The notes below the pieces were generated by a model. That model searched no databases and had not been told where the DNA came from. It was given only the letters and a program-made list of their open reading frames with translations. A program made the position numbers and the translations under genes. A stretch of 64,000 bases of DNA, from positions 18,804,001-18,868,000 of the forward strand of contig JAFFSR010000220.1 of NCBI GenBank assembly GCA_017163975.1, written 5' to 3'. Source of the stretch: Anastatus disparis. Taxonomy: Eukaryota; Arthropoda; Insecta; Hymenoptera; Eupelmidae. Positions 12,301 through 21,974 of this stretch are shown in pieces. Each line of letters starts with the position of its first letter. The stretch's first letter is position 1.

Positions 12301-14289
12301 ATTTGTAAATTGTTACATTAGAAATTAAATTGATAGAGCGCCTAATTGTACCAAATGAAGGCTTTTAGAGACACAAAAAGAATGTATTTGTGATTAGTTT
12401 TCCATCAAAGTAAAATTTTAATTGAAAACTAAATAATATTATTTTCCTGTAAGTAAACACTTCTTATTTTTTCAATAAAATTTTAAAAATAACTTTACAA
12501 TCAATGCATCTCAATAAATTTTTAGGTATTACAGAATTTAATGTAAAAAATAATTGAAAATCATAAAAGTTTTATATTATTACTGTACTTATTATACAAA
12601 ATTGAAAAGCTTTGGTAATGATATGAATGAATATAAAACTAAATAATTTCAAGTCTCGTAAAATATTTTACATCGTCAACTTTTTGTTTAATGAGGAATA
12701 CCAACCTCTTTTGATTTATAACCAATTTAAGCACAAATATCAGGTTAGTTGTTTCTAAATTTTAAGAACAGTCGTTAAACTACTCCCACAATTCTTCTCT
12801 GGGCATAAAAAAAAAATCTTCGGTTACCTGCAGCAAAAAAAAAATTCATAACCTTTAAATTATGAATATTTTTAAATCCTAAGAAATAATTTTTTATTAA
12901 AAAAATGAAACTTGCTATAATCAGCTTAAATATTTTAAATATAGTGAAAATCGTTAACAGTTTAATTCTATTTTTCTTAATATCGAAAGAATTTGTTATT
13001 TTTCGTTGTATCCATTTTTCTTTAATTTCATTAGTTTTACCTTTTTACAGCTTATCTCTCTCTCTCTCATTTCTTGTATAGCCGTTTTTTAGTTATTTCT
13101 CAAGCACGAGATAAGGATAAGGTTACACATTAAACCTTGGCTGTAGGTAACCATTTCAAGATGTAAAACGGTTTGTATTACTTCTAGTGAATTACATGAA
13201 ACTACTGCGGATTTTAAAATTAAGTACCTTTGGATGCTACTGTTATTGTTATATTATATTATCATATATTATGTTACCTAATTTTAATTATGAGCTTTTT
13301 TAAATATGATTATAAATTATAATTAATTTCGTGTTTAAGTCCTTCATCAAAATCAAGTATACTATTTCCAAATTATAAATAGAATCTTGCATATTTTTTC
13401 AAATATATGTTACTTCAAAAATATTCAAAGTAACTCAATTAGCCGTCAACATGTGAAAATTTATAAAAATATTTAAGTAAAAAAATATTAAATTAAATAA
13501 GATATATTATTAGATATTTATAGCGTTTTATGTAATTAAAAAATTAATCATTTAAAACATACTGACCATCACGAATAAAATGGTATTCGCTGTATAAACC
13601 TTTATCTGTTTGTCATAATTTTTCTGTTATCTGAATCAAAAAAGCCTAGGAAAAGAAGAATATAATCAGTAGAAAGGGGGGAGATTAATTCCTCCCTTCT
13701 TTTATTCTTATGAATAATTTGTTAACAATGCGTTGCAGCAAGATAACGTAATTACTGGTCAGTTTTAAATGTACTAGTGAAGTCTCTCCCTTAAATTCAG
13801 CAGTGATTTACTTGTCGGACTAAAGCGACGCATTTAATTGCTATATGGATGTGATAACGTATTTTGCACACACGCTTAGTCGCGCGTATAATTCATCGGG
13901 AGACTATCGTACCGAGAGATTTCGTGATAAAGTAGACTGATTTCCGTAAAACTTTGTCTATATAAGTTGAATAAAAATTAAAAGGGGCTTTGAAAAAAAA
14001 AATTATCTTATCGAATCTAAGTTAAATGAACAGGTGCATTGTATGTTGTAAGATACGCTATTCGTTCGCCCTTTATGTTTCTTACTTGTAATTTTCGTTT
14101 GATTACATGGATTACATGGTTGTTTTATAAATGCGATATTTGCATGATACTTGGAATTTAACTAACTACTTACTGATTCTAATGAAAATTTATTTTGTCA
14201 AAACTAAAATTTACTTTAGTTTTATTTAATTTACTAAATTTTTCTTCAATAAAAAAAGAAAGAATTGGAAATGGATCTATGACAGAATT
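9301..14289. other. AT-rich non-coding DNA with an island at about 9930-10380
   Basis: The island holds CT and TCT runs and CpG; its ORF at 10140-10352 is Ser/Phe low complexity. The rest is AT-rich, with a second weaker island near 11760-12170. No exon found. Confidence 0.4.
13672..13702. repeat. Small hairpin AGAAAGGGGGGAG/CTCCCTTCTTT
   Basis: Purine-rich left arm and pyrimidine-rich right arm around a short AT loop. No further context; could be chance. Confidence 0.3.
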
Positions 14290-14602
14290 TTTTTTTTATT
14301 TTATTTAACGTCACTGTATTTATGCCATCATTACGATGCTAATTAGCGACGGAGGCCTTCAGTGTATTTGTGAATATAGGGTCTGAGTCCCGGTTACTGT
14401 GCCTGAACCTAACTCTGTGCTTTCCATCTGAAATACATGTAAAGCACAGAGTTAGGTTCAAGCACAGTAACTGGGATTCAGACCCTAGCACATGTAATGT
14501 ACAGTGGTGCTTGAGTCAATTGGTTGCCGAGAGCGGGAATCGATCTCGAGACCTCGAGATTATGAATCCATCGCTCTATCGACTTAGCCACTGATCACCT
14601 TC
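14290..14602 (-). mobile_element. tRNA-derived SINE, copy 3, interrupted by a foldback element
   Basis: The full family layout is present but split by the 107-bp element at 14379-14485. The head box B region has changes (GGGAATCGATCTCG), so this copy is probably dead. Confidence 0.85.
14379..14485. mobile_element. 107-bp foldback element inserted in a SINE
   Basis: Two 45-bp arms (14379-14423 and 14441-14485) match with three mismatches around a 17-bp loop. The ends are GGGTCTGA and TCAGACCC, with TA on each side. The element interrupts the SINE between TTTGTGAA and GCACATG, so its borders are set by comparison with the other SINE copies. Confidence 0.85.
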
Positions 14603-17194
14603 GAAAATACTTATTCGTTCATTTAAAAATAATAATCATTATTAATTTTTTTATTCCATTGTTAATTTAAAATAAATTATTTCGGATTCAAATATAAACG
14701 AATTATAAAATGCGATGAGTATTTCTTTTATTTAAGAAAACGAATATATTTACAGTGAGATGGACTTATCAAAAAAAATCGTTAAGATGACGATTTTATT
14801 AAAAATTTTTTTAAATTTAAAATTCATTTCCGTTTTAGAAAATAATGTATGATTCATTCTTATTAATATTAAGCACATTAACAAAAATTAAATCAGCAAT
14901 CAAGCAATTTTTTATGAGTTTTATTAAAATAATTATATTTATATTTACATGTAAAACGATAGTAGTTATAACATTTTAATGTTATAACTAATATCGTTTA
15001 ATTATTGTAGTAAAAGTTACCTTGATAATTTATAAACGTTAAAAAAATAAATACATTTTTAATTAAGCGTTAGCATGATAGTTAGTTAAAAAATAGGAGC
15101 GATAAAATGGTATAACACATACATAAAACCGATAAAAGAATTACAGATGTAAAGAGAAAAAATATTATGAGAAAGAAGATAAAGAAAACAAATTGCTTCA
15201 AAATCCCTCGGGCTTTTTGCGGCCGTTGGTTAGTTGGTTTAGTTCTTCCCTTTGAACTGAAAAAAATGTGCGCGGGAAAAATAAATCCACGGAGAGAATA
15301 AATTTTTAGTATCTTTGCAATATCATAATTGAGGAAAACATAAATATATTATTTTAGTGTGAAAAATTTTATTTTATTCTTAAAATATAACAAATTTTGT
15401 ATTTAGTATATTTGTTTTACGAATATACGCAAAGATTAAATCTTAACATTTATTGTGTAATTACAATTTTAATTTTAAATTATTGAAATTTAGGTAAAAT
15501 TTTTATATTTTTATCAAAATTGTTAAGAAAAATTGATAATTTAAATAAATTCAAATTATATAAAAAGCAATCTTAATTTCTATTCATTATTATTACTAAA
15601 AATCCGTAAATTATCGTTTATTATTTATATTAAATTTTATATTTTATAATGTTTCTTACACAATTATTTTGAAATATTATATATTATTACATTTTCATGT
15701 TCTACAGTATTCTCATGCCGCAAATTATAAAAAATTATGTATTTATTTTGGCGGATGTATGAAATTTGAAAAATTACAATATGTAATATTTGTAAAAAAT
15801 TTTCCATTGTAATATTAACTTTGTTATTTTTAATAAATTATTTTAAAATTGTTTCAAAAAAGTTCTAAATTTTTTTACGTAATTCACATTGAAATAAAAT
15901 AAGTAAAATTGTTAAATGTTGAGAAACTATAATAAAATCCATTTTTTCCTCGGGAGAAATATGCAACTTTATTCCTTCGTTGTATAATGTACAATTATAT
16001 AAGAAATATCAAGGATTTTTTAAACTACAGTAAACAATCATAATCTTTTTTATTTATATAGTAAATGAGTGATAGAGTAGAAAAAAATTTAATGAAAAGT
16101 GATAATACAAAAGTTTTTATTTTCTTGTAGTAGATATTTGATATTAAGAATGAAATTATATTATTAATCTTCTTCACAGTTTTTTCTATATATTATCTTA
16201 TATAAAAAAAAACACGTGATTAATTAATAAGTAAATTTTTCTTTACATTACTGCAGAATTAAATAAATTTGTATCAAATGTCGGCTTTTGAAGTTGAAAA
16301 TAATTTTGATATTAATATAGACAGTAATTCGCCTTTAGAAGCTTTTACATTGTTCTGATTTTTTTTTTATTTTGATCATAATTTAGATGTTCGTAGGTGA
16401 AACGTTTAGAGCTCATATATTATGAAACAAGCTTGTCACTCGTTTATCTTTTCTATAGTGGTAGGGACATAAATAAGCGCAAAGCTTTCAGTAAAAATGT
16501 ATGTTCTAAGCATATTGCACTTAGTTTTAAATCAATGACCAAAGTGAGTGAAAAGTCAAATAAAATGTTGCGTAAGTGATTTTTTCTACAATCATTACAA
16601 TTGTCTCTTTTTGGAATAATTTTGTATCAATATTTTGATAATTATTCGATATTTAATCATTAAATTCAAACTAATTTTAATAAATGATTTAAAAAATCAC
16701 TCTAAATGTTTACTCCGTTTTTTACACTCTTTCTTTTATGGTAAACTGTGATTTATTTTAAGCCTCTTTCTTAAAATTAAGCAATACTTAAATATAATAC
16801 TTATATATCTTTAATATTAACAATAAATAACATATTTTTAAAAAGTGATGAAAATAATTCGTAATGATTTGAAAGGTGCAAAAAAAAAAAATAATTTCTA
16901 TATTATATATTTATTATTATAATTAATATATATACTTGAATAATTGGTAATTTTATATAGGTAAATAAAATAATGCCAATATTTAATTTTTTTGTAAGAT
17001 TGTTGTTATTAATTATTAAAAACATTTGTACTATTTATCATTTTTCAAAAAATCATGTAATTTATGATCTCTCAAAAGTTTTGCCTTTGATTTTAATAAA
17101 ATATCTCAATATTTTTATTAATTTATGTTGAAATTTTTTTAATGTAATAAAAATGAGTGAAGTACTAATAATATTATAAATTACTATTGTGATT
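14603..17194. other. AT-rich DNA upstream of the peroxidase exon
   Basis: Searched for a first exon with ATG and a phase-1 donor. The only nearby fit (ATG at 16848, ending before a weak GTGCAA donor) is not convincing. The true first exon may be here or further upstream. Confidence 0.4.
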
Positions 17195-17196
17195 AG

Positions 17197-17765
17197 GTTT
17201 TATTATACTTTTGAGCGTTTCTTTGGTTGTCGTTAACGCTGACGAAGCTTTCAACCAGGATACAGATTGGCAAAAGGCAGATACTATCTACCAATTTCAT
17301 GCTCAAACTATTGATGGCAAGGATGTTTCGTTTGAAAAATATCGCAATCGCGTTGTAATTGTTGTCAATGTGGCAAGTAATTGCGGCTTAACAAAGCCAA
17401 ATTACGAACAACTCCAGAGTCTTTATGAAAAATATGAAGGACAAGGCTTGAGTATCATGGGATTTCCAGCAAATGATTTCGCAAATCAAGAACCAGGAAC
17501 TGCTGAAGAAATTTCAAATTCTATGAAAACTCGCTTCGGTGTCACTTTTGATATGTATAATAAAGTTCAAGTGACTAAAGAAGAAAACTGTCACCCCTTC
17601 TGGAAATATCTTAAAACACGAGATACAGGATCAGGCAATTCCGGTAAAGAGATTGTATGGAACTTTACCAAATTTTTAGTTGATAGAAATGGAAAAGTAG
17701 TAGCAAGATTTGAGCCAGCAACTAAACCATTTGATATGGAAGATACTATAAAAAAATATTTATAA
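17197..17765 (+). CDS. Secreted phospholipid-hydroperoxide-type glutathione peroxidase, 3' (main) exon
   Basis: Glutathione-peroxidase fold enzyme, expected to reduce hydroperoxides with a thiol donor. The exon is open from 17193, follows an AG acceptor at 17195-17196, and enters in phase 1 (the first codon is split). No ATG lies in the open frame, so a 5' exon is missing. The exon begins with a hydrophobic stretch (FIILLSVSLVVVNA, then DEA) typical of a signal-peptide core and cleavage site, so the protein is probably secreted. Counting the TTG at 17211 as residue 1, the peroxidatic Cys is C58 in NVASNCGLT, the place of selenocysteine in vertebrate GPX4. Gln93 (NQEPG) and Trp150-Asn151 (WNF) complete the tetrad. 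FPANDF carries Ala where the family usually has Cys (FPCNQF). The helix after QEPGT (EEISNSMKTRFG) lacks the resolving Cys found in Drosophila-type enzymes. The only other cysteine is C127 in NCHPFW. Stop TAA is at 17763-17765. No AATAAA precedes the foldback element at 17961; AATATA at 17839 is a possible variant signal. Confidence 0.9.
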
Positions 17766-17960
17766 TTTGGAATTTATATGTATATCACAATTATCTTTGT
17801 CTTCTATACAGGATACCAGAGTTTGAGTCATAGATCTTAATATAACTTAGGAGTATTTTATAATATTCAAAATTATGAAGAAATTTCTATTCTGTTTGTC
17901 TAAAATTTAATTCTAAAATATTTTTTCTTCAATTGATATTAATCTCAACTTTCATTAGTA

Positions 17961-18127
17961 CACTGAGAAAAATTCTATAGAAAAAACTACTATTTTAGAT
18001 AGTAGCCATGGGACATACTTTATATGTATAAAAATTACTATTTGAAGTAGTAATTTTTGTACATATAAAGTATGTCCCATGGTTACTATATCAAATAGTA
18101 ATTTTTACGATAGAATTTTTCTCAGCG
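17961..18127. mobile_element. 167-bp foldback element with CACTGAG ends, TA-flanked
   Basis: Terminal inverted repeats CACTGAGAAAAATTCTAT and ATAGAATTTTTCTCAGCG, with a long inner inverted repeat containing CCATGGGACATACTTTATAT. TA flanks both ends (17959-17960, 18128-18129), suggesting a Tc1/mariner-type non-autonomous element. It starts about 195 bp after the peroxidase stop codon. Confidence 0.8.
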
Positions 18128-18268
18128 TATGTTATAGTTTAAGCCCACAAACTATCCTTTGGGCGTCATGTCAAAAAATACCAATTTTTTCCTAATTTTA
18201 GTTAGCAATAGCTATACATAAAACTATGACTCCAATTCCAAAATGTTTTCTTATGCATTTATAATAAA

Positions 18269-18360
18269 TATTTTTCGCCATACCCTGCCCGAAAGCACAA
18301 CTTTCGTCCCGGCACCGAAAAAGAAAAGTTGTATTTTCGGCCCGGGTATGGCGAAAAATA
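18269..18360. mobile_element. GC-rich hairpin element A
   Basis: Perfect 17-bp ends (TATTTTTCGCCATACCC and its complement GGGTATGGCGAAAAATA) with a further imperfect stem through ACAACTTT and AAAGTTGT. It is much richer in GC than the flanks and directly abuts hairpin element B. No target duplication was seen. Confidence 0.65.
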
Positions 18361-18494
18361 GCATACACACCACGGGAGGTAAAATGGCGAGCCCATAGCA
18401 CATATTTGCCACCTTCGCCTTCGGCTCGAGGTGGCAATTATATGTGCTATGGACTCGCCAGTACTTTACCTCCCTTGGGGTGTAATATACTATT
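18356..18494. mobile_element. GC-rich hairpin element B
   Basis: Long imperfect inverted repeat. The left arm GGGAGGTAAAATGGCGAG and CCATAGCACATA pairs with TATGTGCTATGG and CTCGCCAGTACTTTACCTCCC. The tip is TTGCCACCT and AGGTGGCAA around a TTCGCCTTCGGCTCG loop. The outer edges AATAGCATACACACC and GGTGTAATATACTATT still pair partly. Confidence 0.65.
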
Positions 18495-19562
18495 CCTCGT
18501 ATTTTTTGTTATTTAATATATATTCGAAGCTTAAATTGCAATGTCTACTGTTTAATAAAAACACATATTTTCCCCCTAAAGGATTTCACAAATAATTTTT
18601 TATAGTTTACATTCTTTTACAAAATAAAATAATTATTGAAAAATTTTAATTTCTTTTTTTTTTATTTATTTTACATAAATTTTTCATTGAATTATCTATA
18701 ATATAGCCAATAAAAGATAATACTTGAATATTTTTTAGTTTATTAAAATTTATGCTATATTAGTCAAGTCTTTACTTATGTTAATTATATCCAAGCCAAT
18801 AAAAAGACCATAATGATTTGTCACTTTTCTAATCATTATTTTACTATCATAGATCTATAATCAAAACTACTTTCATTTATTTATGAATATGTATTATACA
18901 GTTACAGAAATAAAAGGAATGATAAACAAAAACAGTTATTACGGACGAATTTGGAATCCTTCGTACGCAAGAGGTGCATGAATGATTTTATGTTAACAGA
19001 GGTCGAATGAGAAACTATATCCAAATCGACTAAAAATTTAACGGTTACATAATTTGCTTAAAAATAACAAAAAATTACTTTTGAGTTCTAAAATATTTCA
19101 ATGTTTGGACTTATTAGTTAATTAACATTTAAGTAGGGTAAGAAATTTATTTTAATTCTGAGTTTCGTATTTATTTTTAAAATTGAGATATGCTATTGAG
19201 TTATTTTTAAAAAATTGAAACGAAAAAAATTTTATTAGAAATTGTAATTTTTTTTGTGGAATGTTGATATGCTTTTATACATAATTATACAACTATCTTA
19301 ATGCATGTGTTCCATAGTTACGAATTGATCAATTCACAATGGCCAACTGAATTTCCGGTCGACAGAATTCTCGAGGCTGCAGCGAGCGGCATCGTTGCCG
19401 CGGCACGGAATCCAATTTCAATGCTGCATACACATACACTGTGTTTCATACGCTTTTGGTACTAGAACAAAGATAGAGAGAGAGAAAGAGAGAAGCACAG
19501 TAGCATAGCGTTAGTCGATTGGCAGTTTAAGGTCCCGCCGGCATGCAAACACTAATTTCCAG

Positions 19563-19766
19563 TTGCCTAAAGTTCTGATTGCAAATGTAGCAGATGCGGC
19601 ATCACTATGCTATACACGGTCAATTCAGGCAACGTCAGCTTATATCGAGCGAGACGCTACTGACCTTCGGTCAGTGAAAAATTTTCAGGCGGATTCTCGT
19701 AGCTCTTTGAGAGATTGCTGTGGACGCTCTCCAAACCGCAAATGCGTAAATTTGGTTAGGAGGAAA
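19563..19766 (+). CDS. Possible 204-nt internal coding exon (unrecognised)
   Basis: A block richer in GC than its surroundings, preceded by TTTCCAG (AG at 19561-19562) and ending at a consensus-like donor (AAA|GTGAGT, donor at 19767). The interval is exactly 68 codons and open in one frame, starting LPKVLIANVADAASL and ending CVNLVRRK. I recognise no domain. The acceptor has a poor pyrimidine tract, and the GA-rich run just upstream (about 19470-19495) would also suit a promoter and untranslated first exon ending at the same donor. It could also be a chance ORF in a CpG-rich island. Confidence 0.25.
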
Positions 19767-20006
19767 GTGAGTAAGGAAATTAAAGGATATCGGTTTATAG
19801 GGTCCGTTTTGAGTTTATTTTACTAACTTGATGTTTATATCGAAAGGCAATTTAGTGGGTCGATTTTGTTTGTGTTATATGGATTGTAGAGTAGTAAATA
19901 TACAATGGAGAACTTGAAATAAATAAAAAAAGTAAAAAAAAAAGATTTTATTTAAAATATGTTACAGATGAAAGATAATCACATGTAATTAATTGTCAGT
20001 ATATTT

Positions 20007-20202
20007 GAGGTCTCAGTGCTCATACGGTAGAGCGATGGATTCATAATCTCGAGGTCCCAAGTTCGAATCCCGCTCTCGGCGTCTGATTGATACAAGCACC
20101 ACTGTACGTTACATGTGCTTTGTTCACAAACACATTGACGACCTCCGTCATTAATTAGCATTGCAATAATAGCATAAATACAGTGACGTTAAATAAAAAA
20201 AA
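20007..20202 (+). mobile_element. tRNA-derived SINE, copy 4
   Basis: Sense orientation: head GAGGTCTCAGTGCTCATACGG, box B AGTTCGAATCCCG, body CAAGCACCACTGTACG and CATTGACGACCTCCGTC, tail CAGTGACGTTAAATAAAAAA. The D-arm is altered (GTGCTCATACGG against GTGGCTCAGTCGG). Confidence 0.85.
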
Positions 20203-20978
20203 TTTAAAAAGACTACAGAAAAAAGTACTGTGAGAAATCTCTCTTTTTTTTACACAATTCAACACAATATTTGTATTGAATTTGCACATCGCACGATTAT
20301 TTCCAAACATTTTTTAACATATAATAATATATAAAATAACCGAGAGAATATATAAATACCAGAATAAAGCACTAAGAAGGTCAACAAAAATGATTAATTT
20401 AAAATTAACAGAAATGTATAAGTCATATTTTTGTTCAAGGTGCCAAGCCTTGTCTAAACGTACAAAGCATGTATATACGGCGCGCATGCACGCATAGACT
20501 ATTACGAAGAAAGATGCGCGTTTACAAATTAAATGTCTTGTTTGAAATTTAGTTAAAAAAATTTGTGAATCATCAATAGTATTAACTGCGGTAAAGAAAC
20601 ATTTATATATTGTTGGGAAATATAAACTAGAAAAGAAGAAATTAAGGATTTGAAATTAATTTTGATCTTCTCGCTTCGCTCAGACGCTAACCGCACGCTG
20701 TCCAAAAAAGGACCACCTTGAGTCCGTGCATCGTAATATAGTATTAGTGAAAAACATAATACACTTTTGTTTATAAAATCTCAAGAAATTCTTAATTCGT
20801 AAAATTTGCAATTAATCATATATTAAGTAAATTTTTCAATTCGTTGTAAACAGCTATTAGATTTAAATTATCATTCTCACCATTAATAAAATCCATATAT
20901 TCGAACGGCAATCGAATACATGAAAAAAACCACTAAAAACTTCCACATACTCATACGATTGATCTCCGTTACTTTTTT
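20203..20978. other. Non-coding DNA with a CpG patch at 20450-20740
   Basis: AT-rich sequence with two short GC-richer patches (around GCGCGCATGCACGC and CTCGCTTCGCTCAGACGC). No ORF of note. Confidence 0.4.
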
Positions 20979-21206
20979 TTAAAACTCCCTTCGTCTCATA
21001 CATTCCCTGTAGGCTGACGTGTATATACGCCTATACCTTAACTCATATGTGAGCGCTTGCGCCATCGGCATGGCAAGAATTAACAATGCAACAGCTGCAG
21101 CCACGCGTGACGGATTCCGTCTGAAGTGCTTGAAAGGTAAAAAAAAGTCGGCAACTTTGCCGTGCTTAGGCTTTTCATAACACCAAAGCTTTTCATTTGT
21201 TTTCAT
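20979..21206 (-). CDS. Hypothetical ORF, 75 aa, with one hydrophobic segment
   Basis: A true ATG start (MKTNEKLWCYEKPKHGKV), then a hydrophobic stretch (VAAAVALLILAMPMAQAL) and a basic, Tyr/Arg-rich tail. It sits in a GC-richer island. The hydrophobic segment could be a membrane anchor, but it lies too far from the N-terminus for a normal signal peptide. No homology is recognised and no splice partners are seen. Confidence 0.15.
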   Translation of the reverse strand: MKTNEKLWCYEKPKHGKVADFFLPFKHFRRNPSRVAAAVALLILAMPMAQALTYELRYRRIYTSAYRECMRRREF

Positions 21207-21482
21207 TTTTTTTGTGTGATTTACGACATAAACACATGATTTTCTAAGCTCGTTTCATGTATTCATCAATTTTGATTATTATTGTATTCCAGTTTATTTA
21301 TTTTCACAACTAAAATCAAATATTGAAGCATTTAAAATTAATTAGAATATAAAAAAAATATCACACCAATTTAAAAAGTTATAAAAACATAATTTTTCTT
21401 AATTTTAAAGATTGTGATATTTGATTCGAGTAGAATTAAATAAATATAATAATCTGATCTTCTCTAGTGACTTTTATTCTGA

Positions 21483-21686
21483 AAAGATTTCTTCATTTTG
21501 TCTGTTATCTCAAACATCAAACAGCAGGAGTTTAATTTCGCGAACGAAAATGACAATCAATTGTGCCAAGATTTCAATTGTAACGATGAAACTTTTCCTA
21601 ATAATGCCTCAAAGTACTTCAATGTCTCTCTTTCATCTTACATTCGTAAAGCATCCTCGTTGTCGTCGTCATCACTTGCGCCTTAA
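21483..21686 (+). CDS. Hypothetical small ORF or exon, Asn-rich with two cysteines
   Basis: Open frame after a TGA at 21480-21482, with no ATG near its start. The translation is hydrophilic (QEFNFANENDNQLCQDFNCN, later IRKASSLSSSSLAP) and looks more protein-like than the low-complexity ORFs elsewhere. AG dinucleotides at about 21522-21525 could serve as an acceptor, but the tract before them is weak. No family is recognised and no partner exon is seen. It could be a chance ORF. Confidence 0.15.
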   Translation, partial: KDFFILSVISNIKQQEFNFANENDNQLCQDFNCNDETFPNNASKYFNVSLSSYIRKASSLSSSSLAP

Positions 21687-21788
21687 AAGCAAGCGTGTCA
21701 ATATTCACACCCTTTTTGGCACATAAGACAAAAGATATACATTTCGCGTAATGTACCTAAAAACATATATGAGAATCATTGACGATAG

Positions 21789-21974
21789 ATGAAGAAGAAC
21801 GTGAAATATAAAGTTGAAAGTTACTCGATGAATAAATCAACCGTAGAAAGACAGTTTTGCTCTGAGAGTTCTTCTACTTTTCATCATGTTATACTCTCTT
21901 TCTTATATGAAAGGCATGCTAATGCACATTTTTTTGGCAAAAATTCTTTCAAGTCCATCAAAATGATTGCGTAA
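21789..21974 (+). CDS. Hypothetical ORF, 61 aa, ATG start
   Basis: ATG to TAA, starting MKKNVKYKVESYSMNKSTVE. It has no signal peptide, membrane segment or recognisable domain. It lies about 100 nt after the ORF at 21483-21686 on the same strand. The length is not exceptional for random AT-rich DNA. Confidence 0.12.
   Translation: MKKNVKYKVESYSMNKSTVERQFCSESSSTFHHVILSFLYERHANAHFFGKNSFKSIKMIA

Noticed and set aside
12820..12836. Minus-strand joined splice site (T-rich tract, CTGCAG|GTAACC), a possible opposite-strand ratchet point
   Set aside because: The donor lacks the conserved G at position 5 (GTAACC), and the tract is a plain T homopolymer. Much weaker than the two plus-strand sites.
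16397..16579. 60-aa ORF upstream of the peroxidase, ending at a GTAAGT-like sequence
   Set aside because: Starts at GTG, with no signal-peptide character and the wrong content to be the missing first exon.
16848..16877. First exon of the peroxidase (MKIIRNDLK before a GTGCAA donor)
   Set aside because: Frame and phase fit, but the donor is weak and there is no promoter support. The true first exon is left unassigned.
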